From assembly GCA_024234675.1 (NCBI GenBank), contig JACKNU010000001.1, positions 62,001 to 126,000 of the forward strand: a stretch of 64,000 nucleotides of DNA. Direction: 5' to 3'. Of the stretch, positions 17,943 through 26,400 are shown in pieces. A model generated the notes under the pieces. That model had not been told where the DNA came from. It searched no databases and saw nothing but the letters and a program-made list of their open reading frames with translations. Origin of the DNA: Pseudomonadales bacterium. GTDB taxonomy: Bacteria; Pseudomonadota; Gammaproteobacteria; Pseudomonadales; Halieaceae. The translations under genes and the position numbers were made by a program. Position 1 is the stretch's first letter; the number at the start of each line of letters is the position of its first letter.

Positions 17943-19788
17943 CGTTCCTCCCGGCGCCCTGCTGTTGCCGCTGGTAGCTTTCGTAGCGGAATTTTTCCCG
18001 CAGCAGGCCCGAGGGATCATCCGGCACCCGGCGCAACCATTGCTCGGTGGCCTGGTCGCGCTCCTGCTGCTCGGGGTCCAGTGCTGCCTGTGCCTGTTCA
18101 TTGCGGTCCTCTTCGGCGTCTTCATCGGCCTGCTGCTGATCCTGCTGTTCCTGTTGCTGCTGCTGTTCCTGTTGCTGCTGCTGTTCCTGTTCCTGTTGCT
18201 GCTGCTGCTGCTGCTGTTCCTGTTCCTGTTGCTGTTGTTGCTGCTGTTGCTGTTGTTGCTGCTGTTCCTGCTGCTGTTCCTGTTGCTGTTGTTGCTGTTG
18301 TTGCTGTTGCTGCTGGTCCTGCTGTTCCTGCTGCTGTTCCTGTTCCTGTTCCTGTTGCTGTTGCTGTTGTTGCTGTTGTTGCTGCTGCTGGTCCTGCTGC
18401 TGGTCCTGTTGTTGCTGGTCCTGTTGTTGCTGCTGGTCCTTCAATTGCTCCAGCAGCGCGATGTTTTCCTGGGCGTCCTGGCGATCCGGCGCCCGGGACA
18501 GGGATTCGCGATAGGACTCTATGGCCTCGTCCAGCTTGCCGGACCGGGCCAGGGCATTGCCCCGGTTGTACCAGGCATCGGCGTCATCCGCGGTGGCAAA
18601 ATTACTGGCGGCTTGTTCGTAATCACCGCCTCGATAGGCCGCGGTACCGGCCCAGGCCGGATCTTCAAACAGCTCCGCGGCCCGCTCGTTGTCGTCCTGC
18701 TGCAGGGCCCGCTGGCCTCGCTGATCGGGTGTCAGCCACAATTCGTCCCAGGTATCCGCGCTGGCGGGGCGCGGTTGGCTGACGAACAGCAGCGGCAGCA
18801 GACAGACTATCCAGCCGCGCCGGAACAGGCCCAGAGCCAGGGGCAGCAAGGGCAGGATAAAGAGATAGCCCTGGTCCTCCCAGGCGTCCGCTGTGCGCTC
18901 CAGTGCCACCGTCGCCTCCGCACCCGCGAGCACCGGGTCTGCAAGCAGGACGTCCAGGTCGCCATTATCGAGTTGCATGCGGGCATAGGCCCCGCCCGTG
19001 GCCGCGGCCAGCTTGCGCAGCGCGGTTTCATCCAGGGCGGGCATGACGATAGTGCCGTCGCCCTCCTTCAGGAAACCGCCGTCTGGCAGGGGAATGGGCG
19101 CACCGGTCGCGGTTCCCACCCCCATAACGGCGAACTGTGCCCCGCTGTTTTCCAGCGCCCGCTCTACACTGGCCGCGTCGCGGGCGTCCACCCCGTCGGT
19201 AATGAGCAGGATTTTGCCATCGCGGATGCCGGCTGAGTGCAGCAGCTCCACCGCCTGCTGCACCGCAGCACCGGGCTCACTGCCGGGGACGGGCATCATG
19301 TCGGGATTCAGCGCCGGCAACAGGTTGGCGATTGTGGCGGTGTCATCGGTCAAAGGCGTGACCACGTGCGCGTCACCGGCGTAGGCGATCACCCCGGTCT
19401 GTCCCTCGCGCCGATGGGCCAGCAGGTCGAGTATTTTCTGCCGGGCCCGCGCCAGCCGGGACGGCGCCTGGTCAGTGGATTTCATGGAGTAGCTCAGGTC
19501 GAGGATAACGACCAGGGCGTCCTGTTTCTGGTGCACGGGCTGTGGCAGCTTTTCCCAGCTCGGTCCGCTGGCGGCCACCGCGGCCAGAATCCACCCCAGT
19601 ATTACCAGCGGCAGCAGGTTGGGTCGGCGGACGCCCGTTTCCGGCCCCACCAGGTGATGCAGTAATTCCGGGGCGATGACCCGACTCCAGCCGCCGTGGT
19701 GCTCGCGGCCGCGCCACAAGAGCAGGGCCAGTATCGCCGCGGGCAGCAGTGCCCACAGCCATTCAGGTCGCATCAGGTGCAGCTCCAT
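17926..19788 (-). CDS. BatB/BatC fusion: VWA domain, TPR and long Gln/Glu-rich tract
   Basis: Protein of about 620 residues. The N-terminal 310 residues form a membrane-anchored VWA domain (two helices, then ALVVILDLSYSMKS as the MIDAS loop) ending in a helix, as in BatB. A TPR segment follows (AWYNRGNALARSGKLDEAIESYRESL), as in BatC. Then come about 100 residues almost purely Gln with scattered Glu and Asp, and a charged tail. The ATG at 19788 overlaps the BatA stop as TGATG. The VWA-TPR fusion is common in gammaproteobacteria; the length of the Gln tract is not typical in my experience. Confidence 0.85.
   Translation of the reverse strand: MELHLMRPEWLWALLPAAILALLLWRGREHHGGWSRVIAPELLHHLVGPETGVRRPNLLPLVILGWILAAVAASGPSWEKLPQPVHQKQDALVVILDLSYSMKSTDQAPSRLARARQKILDLLAHRREGQTGVIAYAGDAHVVTPLTDDTATIANLLPALNPDMMPVPGSEPGAAVQQAVELLHSAGIRDGKILLITDGVDARDAASVERALENSGAQFAVMGVGTATGAPIPLPDGGFLKEGDGTIVMPALDETALRKLAAATGGAYARMQLDNGDLDVLLADPVLAGAEATVALERTADAWEDQGYLFILPLLPLALGLFRRGWIVCLLPLLFVSQPRPASADTWDELWLTPDQRGQRALQQDDNERAAELFEDPAWAGTAAYRGGDYEQAASNFATADDADAWYNRGNALARSGKLDEAIESYRESLSRAPDRQDAQENIALLEQLKDQQQQQDQQQQDQQQDQQQQQQQQQQQQQEQEQEQQQEQQDQQQQQQQQQQQQEQQQEQQQQQQQQQQQQQEQEQQQQQQQQEQEQQQQQEQQQQQEQQDQQQADEDAEEDRNEQAQAALDPEQQERDQATEQWLRRVPDDPSGLLREKFRYESYQRQQQGAGRNDEQVW
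18131..18440. repeat. Low-complexity CTG/TTG/TTC hexamer tract coding poly-Gln/Glu
   Basis: About 310 bases composed almost only of CTG, TTG and TTC triplets on the plus strand (CAG, CAA and GAA codons on the minus strand), with recurring units such as TTGCTG and TTCCTG. It codes the Gln/Glu tract of the BatB/C fusion. Such arrays are prone to slippage and to assembly error. Confidence 0.95.
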
Positions 19789-20825
19789 CACGCCGCTCTC
19801 CCGGTCTGTGGGCCGGCAAGCGGCCCGGCAGCCCGCAGCAACTGGCGCAGTGCCAGGCCGAAACTCAGCAGCAGTGCCAGCAGCAGTGGTATGTACCCCA
19901 GGGCCTGGCGCGGCCGGTAGGTCACCGGTTCCTGTTCGACCGGTTCCAACTGGTCCAGCAACTGGTAGATCTGGGCGAGCTCCGCCGGATTGCGGGCCCG
20001 GAAATACTGGCCGCCGGTGATGCGGGCAATCTCCTGCAGGCTTGTCTCGTCCAGCTCCGCCGAGGGGTTGACGCGGCGACTGCCGAAGCTGGATCCAAAC
20101 AGGCCCGGCAGCGTCATCTGGTCGGCGCCGATGCCGATGGTATAGATGCGAATGCCCAGTTCGCTGGCGAGCTGGGCCGCCTCCAGGGGTTGCACGGAAC
20201 TGGCGGTATCCTGGCCGTCCGTGAGCAGGATCAGCACCCGGCTTTGCGCCGGTCGTTCCCTGAGGCGCTTGGCAGCCAGGCCGATGGCATCCCCGATGGC
20301 GGTTTCCTGGCCGGCGAAACCTATCTGCGCCTCCAGCAGGAAGCGTTCGACGGTAGCGGTGTCAAAGCTCAGGGGCGATTGCACGTAGGCCTTGCTGCCG
20401 AAGAGAATGAGGCCCAGCCGATCGCCCGCGCGCCGGGAGATGAAATCGGCGCCCACCTGCTTTACGGTGGTGAGCCGCGTCACCATCGCCTGTCCCTGCT
20501 GCATGTCATCGATGCGCATGGAGCCGGAGATATCCACCGCCAGCATCAGGTCGCGGCCGCTGTTGGGCAGCTCGATGGCTTCGCCGATCCAGGTGGGCCG
20601 GGCGGCAGCCAGCAGCAGCAACAGCCACAACAGCCACAGTGCCAGCAGCGGCAGCCTGCCGCCGCGGGCTCCGGCCGCGCCCTGGTCGGCGCTGAGTTGC
20701 TGCCAGTCGCGGTAGAAGGGTGCGCGCAGGGCGGGCTCCGCACCGCTGGTGGTGGGCACGACGCGCCGCACCAGCCAGGGCAGGGGTGCCAGCAGCAGCA
20801 ACCAGGGCCATTCCCACTCGATCAC
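19788..20825 (-). CDS. BatA-like VWA domain membrane protein
   Basis: Protein of 345 residues: two N-terminal helices (WPWLLLLAPLPWL and LLALWLLWLLLLLAAARP), a VWA domain with intact MIDAS DISGSM and ITGG region, and a C-terminal helix (YIPLLLALLLSFGLALRQLL). This is the BatA arrangement, with the VWA domain in the periplasm. A GTG start at 20825 is preceded by GGAGTAACGC and overlaps the DUF4381 stop by 4 bases. It is part of the MoxR-DUF58-DUF4381-BatA-BatB/C-BatD operon. Confidence 0.9.
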   Translation of the reverse strand: MIEWEWPWLLLLAPLPWLVRRVVPTTSGAEPALRAPFYRDWQQLSADQGAAGARGGRLPLLALWLLWLLLLLAAARPTWIGEAIELPNSGRDLMLAVDISGSMRIDDMQQGQAMVTRLTTVKQVGADFISRRAGDRLGLILFGSKAYVQSPLSFDTATVERFLLEAQIGFAGQETAIGDAIGLAAKRLRERPAQSRVLILLTDGQDTASSVQPLEAAQLASELGIRIYTIGIGADQMTLPGLFGSSFGSRRVNPSAELDETSLQEIARITGGQYFRARNPAELAQIYQLLDQLEPVEQEPVTYRPRQALGYIPLLLALLLSFGLALRQLLRAAGPLAGPQTGRAA

Positions 20826-21298
20826 GCGTTACTCCTGTGGCGCTTTATCCACTGCCGGGCGCTGCGATGGAGGCGCTCGTCAGCGATGGGTGCCGGTTCC
20901 CTGCTGTAGGCGCCGCTGACGAATTCAGCGGGAAACCGGTCAGCCTCTCCCAGGCCGGCGTTGAGGAACTCCAGCCACTGCCTGCCGCTGATCGCCGCCA
21001 CATCGCGGCGCGGATAGGCCGCCAGAGCAACGGCCTTGAGCAGGGCGTTCAATTCCGCCTGAAATTGCCGTTGGTCGGGTTGCGACTGCTGCAGCAGGTA
21101 CAGGTGCTCGAGCTGCGCCAGCGCCTTGCGCCGGTAGGCATTGGCACGGTAGCGACGCAGCAGGACATAGGCCAGCAGCAGCAGCGCCAGCAGGCACAGC
21201 AGGGCTAGTGCCCACCAACCCGGGGCCGGGGGCCACCAGCCAATGGGCGGCGGCTCCCGCAGCGGATGTAAGGCTGCCAACGGGTCCTGGGGGTTCAT
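20822..21298 (-). CDS. DUF4381 membrane protein
   Basis: Protein of 158 residues. PPPIGWWPPAPGWW followed by one helix (ALALLCLLALLLLAYVLL) and RRYRANAYRRKALAQL is the recognisable DUF4381 N-terminus; the rest is a small soluble domain. It occurs almost always between DUF58 and BatA genes, as here, with 4-base overlaps at both ends. Role unknown; a single-pass partner of the MoxR/VWA machinery is likely. Confidence 0.85.
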   Translation of the reverse strand: MNPQDPLAALHPLREPPPIGWWPPAPGWWALALLCLLALLLLAYVLLRRYRANAYRRKALAQLEHLYLLQQSQPDQRQFQAELNALLKAVALAAYPRRDVAAISGRQWLEFLNAGLGEADRFPAEFVSGAYSREPAPIADERLHRSARQWIKRHRSNA

Positions 21299-22251
21299 CG
21301 CGGTCGCTGTCCCCGGCGGTTATCGCCGTAAAAGGTCTGCAACAGGCTGAAGGGGGCCTGGTCCGTGGTCGCCTGTAACAGTGGGATGCCCAGGCGTTGC
21401 ATGTCCTGCGACAGTTGTTCGCGCTGTTCCCGGAAACGCGTGGCATAGGCCTGCCGCAGCTGCTTGTCGGAGGTGTCCAGTTCGCTGCGCGAGACACCGT
21501 CGGTAACCGCGTAGCGACCGGCGACGGGCAGCTCGCCCTCCAGTGGGTCACTGCAGGCGATGGCGGTAATCTCCGTGTGCTGCGCCAACTGGTAGAGTTG
21601 CTCGCGGGCGTTTTCCTCGCCGGCGCCGCGAAAATCGCTGATCAGGAACAGGCTGCTGCCCGGGCGCGCGATCTGCCGCAGGTTGGTCAGGGTGGTGACG
21701 AAGCCGTTGTCGCGCCCCGGGTCTGCCAGGGGCAGCAAGCGATTGTATTCGTTGAGATGGGACAGCAGCGCCAGCACGGTCCTGCGGCTGCGCCGCGAAC
21801 GCACCTCGCGGTGCGAAGACTCGTTGAATACCAGGCCGCCAACCCGGTCACCTGCATTCAGGGCGCTCCAGGCCAGCAGGCCGGCAAGATGCGCGGCCAG
21901 CACGGATTTGAAGCAGGTGGTGGAACCGAAGAACATACTGCTGCGCTGGTCCACCGCCACCAGCACCGGGCGCTCGCGCTCCTCCTGGAACAGCTTGGTG
22001 TGGGCGCTGCCCGTGCGGGCCGTTACCCGCCAGTCTATGCTGCGGATATCGTCGCCGGGCTGGTAGTTGCGCACTTCCTCGAACTCGATGCCGCGCCCAC
22101 GAAAATTGGATTTATTGGGGCCGGCCAGGGCCGCCAGGGCCCGCTTGCGCTTGGCCAGGCGCAGTTGCCTGGCGGGAAAGCGCAAGGCGATAAGGTCCTC
22201 CAGCTCAACATAGGCCCCGTGCGCCGGAGCAGTGACATCGGCAACACGCAT
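21295..22251 (-). CDS. DUF58 domain protein
   Basis: Protein of 318 residues. FRGRGIEFEEVRNYQPGDDIRSIDWRVTARTG is the DUF58 signature, and VLVAVDQRSSMFFGS is a VWA-like MIDAS-related strand with degenerate residues. DUF58 proteins are cytoplasmic partners of MoxR ATPases. It starts 6 bases after the moxR stop and overlaps the DUF4381 gene by 4 bases. Confidence 0.9.
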   Translation of the reverse strand: MRVADVTAPAHGAYVELEDLIALRFPARQLRLAKRKRALAALAGPNKSNFRGRGIEFEEVRNYQPGDDIRSIDWRVTARTGSAHTKLFQEERERPVLVAVDQRSSMFFGSTTCFKSVLAAHLAGLLAWSALNAGDRVGGLVFNESSHREVRSRRSRRTVLALLSHLNEYNRLLPLADPGRDNGFVTTLTNLRQIARPGSSLFLISDFRGAGEENAREQLYQLAQHTEITAIACSDPLEGELPVAGRYAVTDGVSRSELDTSDKQLRQAYATRFREQREQLSQDMQRLGIPLLQATTDQAPFSLLQTFYGDNRRGQRPR

Positions 22252-22257
22252 CGCGCT

Positions 22258-23214
22258 TTATCCCACCGGTACGAGTGCCAGTAGTTCCGCAATCACCTGG
22301 TCCGGGGTGACCCCGTTGGCCTCGGCTTCAAAGCTCAGCAGCAGGCGATGGCGCAGCACGTCCGCGGCCACCGCCTGCACGTCGTCGGGACTGACGTAGT
22401 CCTGGCCCCTGAGCCAGGCATGCGCCCGGGCGCAGCGGTCCAGGGCGATCGTGGCCCGGGGGCTGCCGCCGTACTCTATCCAGCTGGCCAGTTGCGGGGA
22501 GTAGCCGGCCGGGTTGCGGGTAGCGATGACCAACTGCACGATATATTGCTCCACGGGGGCCGCCATGTGCATCGCCAGCACCTCGCGGCGGGCGTTGAAG
22601 ACGGTTTCCTGGCTCAGGGTCCGGGGTGGCCGGGCGCTGCTGTGGTTTGCCTCGGCCCGGGTCAGGCGCAGGATCTCGGCTTCCGCGGCGGCGTCCGGGT
22701 AGTCCACGTTCACATGCAGCAGAAAGCGGTCCAGCTGCGCTTCGGGCAGGGGATAGGTGCCCTCCTGCTCGATGGGGTTCTGGGTCGCCATTACCAGGAA
22801 CAGCTGCGGCAATTCATAGGTTTTACTGCCGACACTGACCTGGCGCTCGGCCATGGCTTCCAGCAGCGCTGATTGCACCTTGGCGGGGGCGCGGTTGACC
22901 TCGTCAGCCAATACCATGTTGTGGAAAACCGGGCCGCGCTGGAAGTGAAAACTGCCCTCCTGAGGGCGGTAGATTTCGGTGCCGGTAACGTCTCCCGGCA
23001 GCAGGTCGGGGGTGAACTGAATGCGATGGAAATCGCCCTCAACCCCCTCCGCCAGCGTCTTGATGGCACGGGTCTTTGCCAGGCCCGGGGCGCCTTCCAC
23101 CAGCAGGTGACCATCCGCCAGCAGGGCGATGATCAACCGCTGTACGAGGTGGGATTGGCCTATGATCTGGCTGCTGAGCCAGTCTTCCAGTGCTCTAACG
23201 TCTGCGCTTGCCAC
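22258..23214 (-). CDS. MoxR-family AAA+ ATPase
   Basis: AAA+ chaperone-like ATPase of 318 residues. Walker A is GAPGLAKT, Walker B is VLADEVNRAPAKVQ, sensor 1 is ATQNPIEQEGTYPLPEAQLDRFL, and the family GGSPRA motif follows. The GTG at 23214 (VASADVRALEDWL) has GGAG five bases upstream and gives the normal MoxR length; a longer reading contains sequence antisense to gdhB and no family homology. It heads the Bat operon and is divergent from gdhB across 273 bases, in which I see no clear promoter. Confidence 0.92.
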   Translation of the reverse strand: MASADVRALEDWLSSQIIGQSHLVQRLIIALLADGHLLVEGAPGLAKTRAIKTLAEGVEGDFHRIQFTPDLLPGDVTGTEIYRPQEGSFHFQRGPVFHNMVLADEVNRAPAKVQSALLEAMAERQVSVGSKTYELPQLFLVMATQNPIEQEGTYPLPEAQLDRFLLHVNVDYPDAAAEAEILRLTRAEANHSSARPPRTLSQETVFNARREVLAMHMAAPVEQYIVQLVIATRNPAGYSPQLASWIEYGGSPRATIALDRCARAHAWLRGQDYVSPDDVQAVAADVLRHRLLLSFEAEANGVTPDQVIAELLALVPVG

Positions 23215-23487
23215 AGGTACTCCAGTGTCAATTGAAAGAATCGCTTGTTGGTATCGGTTGCGTGCCCGGCGCCGCCCGCCGGGCAGCGGGCCAATCGGCA
23301 GCTGCGGCGCATTGTAACGCAAGCCTGCTGCGGAAGCAGTGACCGGCATCGGCGCGTGGCTACGCGCATCCTGTGACTGGCGCTCGCCATAAAAGTTCCT
23401 GCAGGAGGCAAAAATTGCGGGCGAATGGGCTAGACTGTCAGCAGCAGAAGCCCTGCCCTGTAGCCCGCGGAGTGAAAAAACAACAAT

Positions 23488-26400
23488 ATGATCTGGGATA
23501 CCCTGAAGAACAGCCTCCTGAGTGAGTTGCACCAGCGCATCGAGGAACGCGCCGAAGCCGCTGACCGGGAGTCGCTGCACAACCTGTGCGCCTCTTTTTA
23601 TGGGCGTTTTCCCGCCGAGGACATGCGCGAGCGCTCGGTGGAAAATCTCTACGGCTGCCTGTACGGGCTGCTGCGCTTCATTGGTACCTGGGGTGACACC
23701 ACCCCCAAGGTGCGCATATTCAACCCGGAGATCCAAAGCCATGGCTGGGAGAGCAAGTACACGGTGGTGGCGGTACTGTGCCGCGGCATCCCGTTTTGCA
23801 CGGCCTCGGTGCGCGGTGAGCTGAACAGGCGCAATTTGACCATACACAGCCTCGCCAGCTGTAACCTGCCGGTGAGCAGGGACGGCCAGGGCAACCTGCG
23901 GGCGGTGCTGCCCGATGAGGCCTCCGCCCAGCGCACAGAGGCCGAGGAGGCTGTGCTCTATTTTGAAATCGGTCGCCACTCCGTACCCGCAGAGCTGGAG
24001 GAATTGCGTCACGCGCTGGTGGAGATACTGGAGGAGGTGGCGCTGATCGTGGACGACTTCCCCGCCATATGCGCGCGCCTGGCGGAGGTCGAGCAGGCCA
24101 TACAGCTCAGTCACTGTGTGGAAGCCGAGCTGCGCGATGAGGCCGCCGCCTTCATCAGCTGGCTGCAGCAGGCGCATATGACCATGTTGGGCTATGAATA
24201 CCTGGGGGTGGAAGCCGCCGGGGAGGCGCAGCAGCGCGTGGTATTGGACGAAAGTGCCAGCCTGGGGCTGCTGCGCCATCGCACCACCCGCGGCCAGTCC
24301 GACCTGACCAGCGACCTGGAACATATGTCCCGGGAGGAATTACTGCGCCGCCAGCTGAGTTTCTCCAAATCCCGCATTCGCTCCCGGGTGCATCGTTTGA
24401 CCTACCCGGACTACGTGGAGGTCAAGGTGTACAATGCCGAGGGCGTCGTCGTTGGCCAGCACCGTTTCATTGGTCTGTATACCTCTTCTGTGTACACCAT
24501 GAACCCCAAACTGATCCCCATCCTGCGGCGCAAGGTCGAGCGGGTAATGGAAATGTCGCACCTGGACTCATCCGACCACGAGAGCAGGGAACTGGTGCGG
24601 GTACTCGAGTTGTTCCCGCGGGATGAACTGTTCCAGTCGAGCATACAGGAGCTGTTCGATACGGTTACCGCAGTCAATCGCATCCAGGAGCGCCGCCAGA
24701 CGCGTCTGTTCGTGCGCCGCGATCCCCATGGGAAATTCATCAACTGCATGGTCTACATACCCCGGGATCGCTACACCACCGAGCAGCGCGAGAAGATCGA
24801 GCACATCCTCTGTGACGCCTTCGCCGCCGAGGAATCCGAGTTCACTACCCATTTTTCCGAATCGATCCTGGTGCGGGTGCATTTCGTGTTGCGGGTCGAT
24901 CCCAAGTCCAGGTGCGAATTCGACGCCGCCGAGATAGAGGACCAGATCATCCAGGCGACCCTCGCCTGGGAGGACCGCCTGCGCAATCGCCTGGTGGAGG
25001 AGTTCGGCGAGGAGCAGGGCGAGCGCTATGTCCATGAACTCGGGGCCGGTTTCCCCCCGGGCTATCGCGATGACTTCGATGCGCGGGTAGCGGTGCTGGA
25101 CATCAAGAAGATCCTGCGCCTGGTGGCTGGCGAACAGTTGGCGATGAGCCTGTACAGGCTGGTGGAGGAGGGCAATGAAATGCTGCGCCTGCGCCTCTAC
25201 CACCGCGGTGAGAGCCTGCCCCTGTCCGATGTGCTGCCCATTCTCGAGAACCTGGGTTTGCGGGTTATCAAGGAGCGACCCTATGGCGTACGCGCGCGTG
25301 ATGGCGAGACCTACTGGGTTCAGGAGTTCACCCTCATCTATGCCCTGTCCCACGACATCGTCATGGACGAGGTCAAGGATGAGTTCGAGGATGCCTTCGC
25401 GCGGATCTGGTTTGGCAGGGCCGAGAGCGACTGCTTCAATCGCCTGCTCATAGGCACTCGCCTGAACTGGCGTGAGATCGCCCTGTTGCGCGCCTACGCG
25501 CGCTACCTGAGGCAGGTGCTGTTCCCCTATAGCGTCGAGTATATCGCCGAGACCATGGCCAATCACCTGCATATCGCCGGCGGCATTGTCGAACTATTCC
25601 TGACCCGGTTTTCCCCGGTTTTTGAAGGGGATGAAGACTGGCGTCTGCAGCGGGAGCAGGAGGTGGAGAAGCGCATCCTCGATTCCCTGGAACAGGTTGA
25701 AAACCTTGGCGAGGACCGGATCATCCGCCAGTTCGTGCTGGTGATCAAAGCGACGCTGCGCACCAATTTTTTCCAGCAGGAGGGCGACGGCTCGCTGAAG
25801 CCGTATTTTTCCTTCAAGCTCAGGCCGGGCGATATTCCCGGTATTCCGCAGCCCGTGCCGCTGTACGAAATATTCGTCTACTCGCCGCGGGTGGAGGGTG
25901 TGCACCTGCGCGGCGGCAAGGTGGCGCGCGGCGGCCTGCGCTGGTCGGACCGGCTGGAGGATTTTCGCACCGAAGTGCTGGGCCTGGTCAAGGCGCAGCA
26001 GGTCAAGAATGCGGTCATCGTGCCGGTGGGCGCCAAGGGCGGCTTCGTGGCGCGCCAGTTGCGCGCGGACATGTCCAGGGATGAAATCCAGCAGGAGGGG
26101 ATCGCCTGTTACCAACTCTACATACGCGCACTGCTGGATATTACCGACAACCGCCAGGGAGACCAGGTAATCCGGCCCTACCATGTGGTGACCAAGGATG
26201 ACGAGGACCCCTACCTGGTGGTCGCCGCGGACAAGGGGACGGCCAGTTTTTCCGACATCGCCAACACCATTTCCGCGGAATACGATTTCTGGCTGGGCGA
26301 TGCCTTCGCCTCCGGCGGCAGCGCCGGCTATGACCACAAGAAAATGGGCATCACAGCCCGCGGCGCCTGGGTGTCGGTGCAACGTCATTTCCGCGAGATG

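Noticed and set aside
17701..19236. 511-codon plus-strand frame with a long poly-Leu stretch resembling a membrane protein
   Set aside because: The Leu run is the reverse reading of the Gln/Glu codon array in the BatB/C gene. The minus-strand VWA-TPR reading has clear domains.
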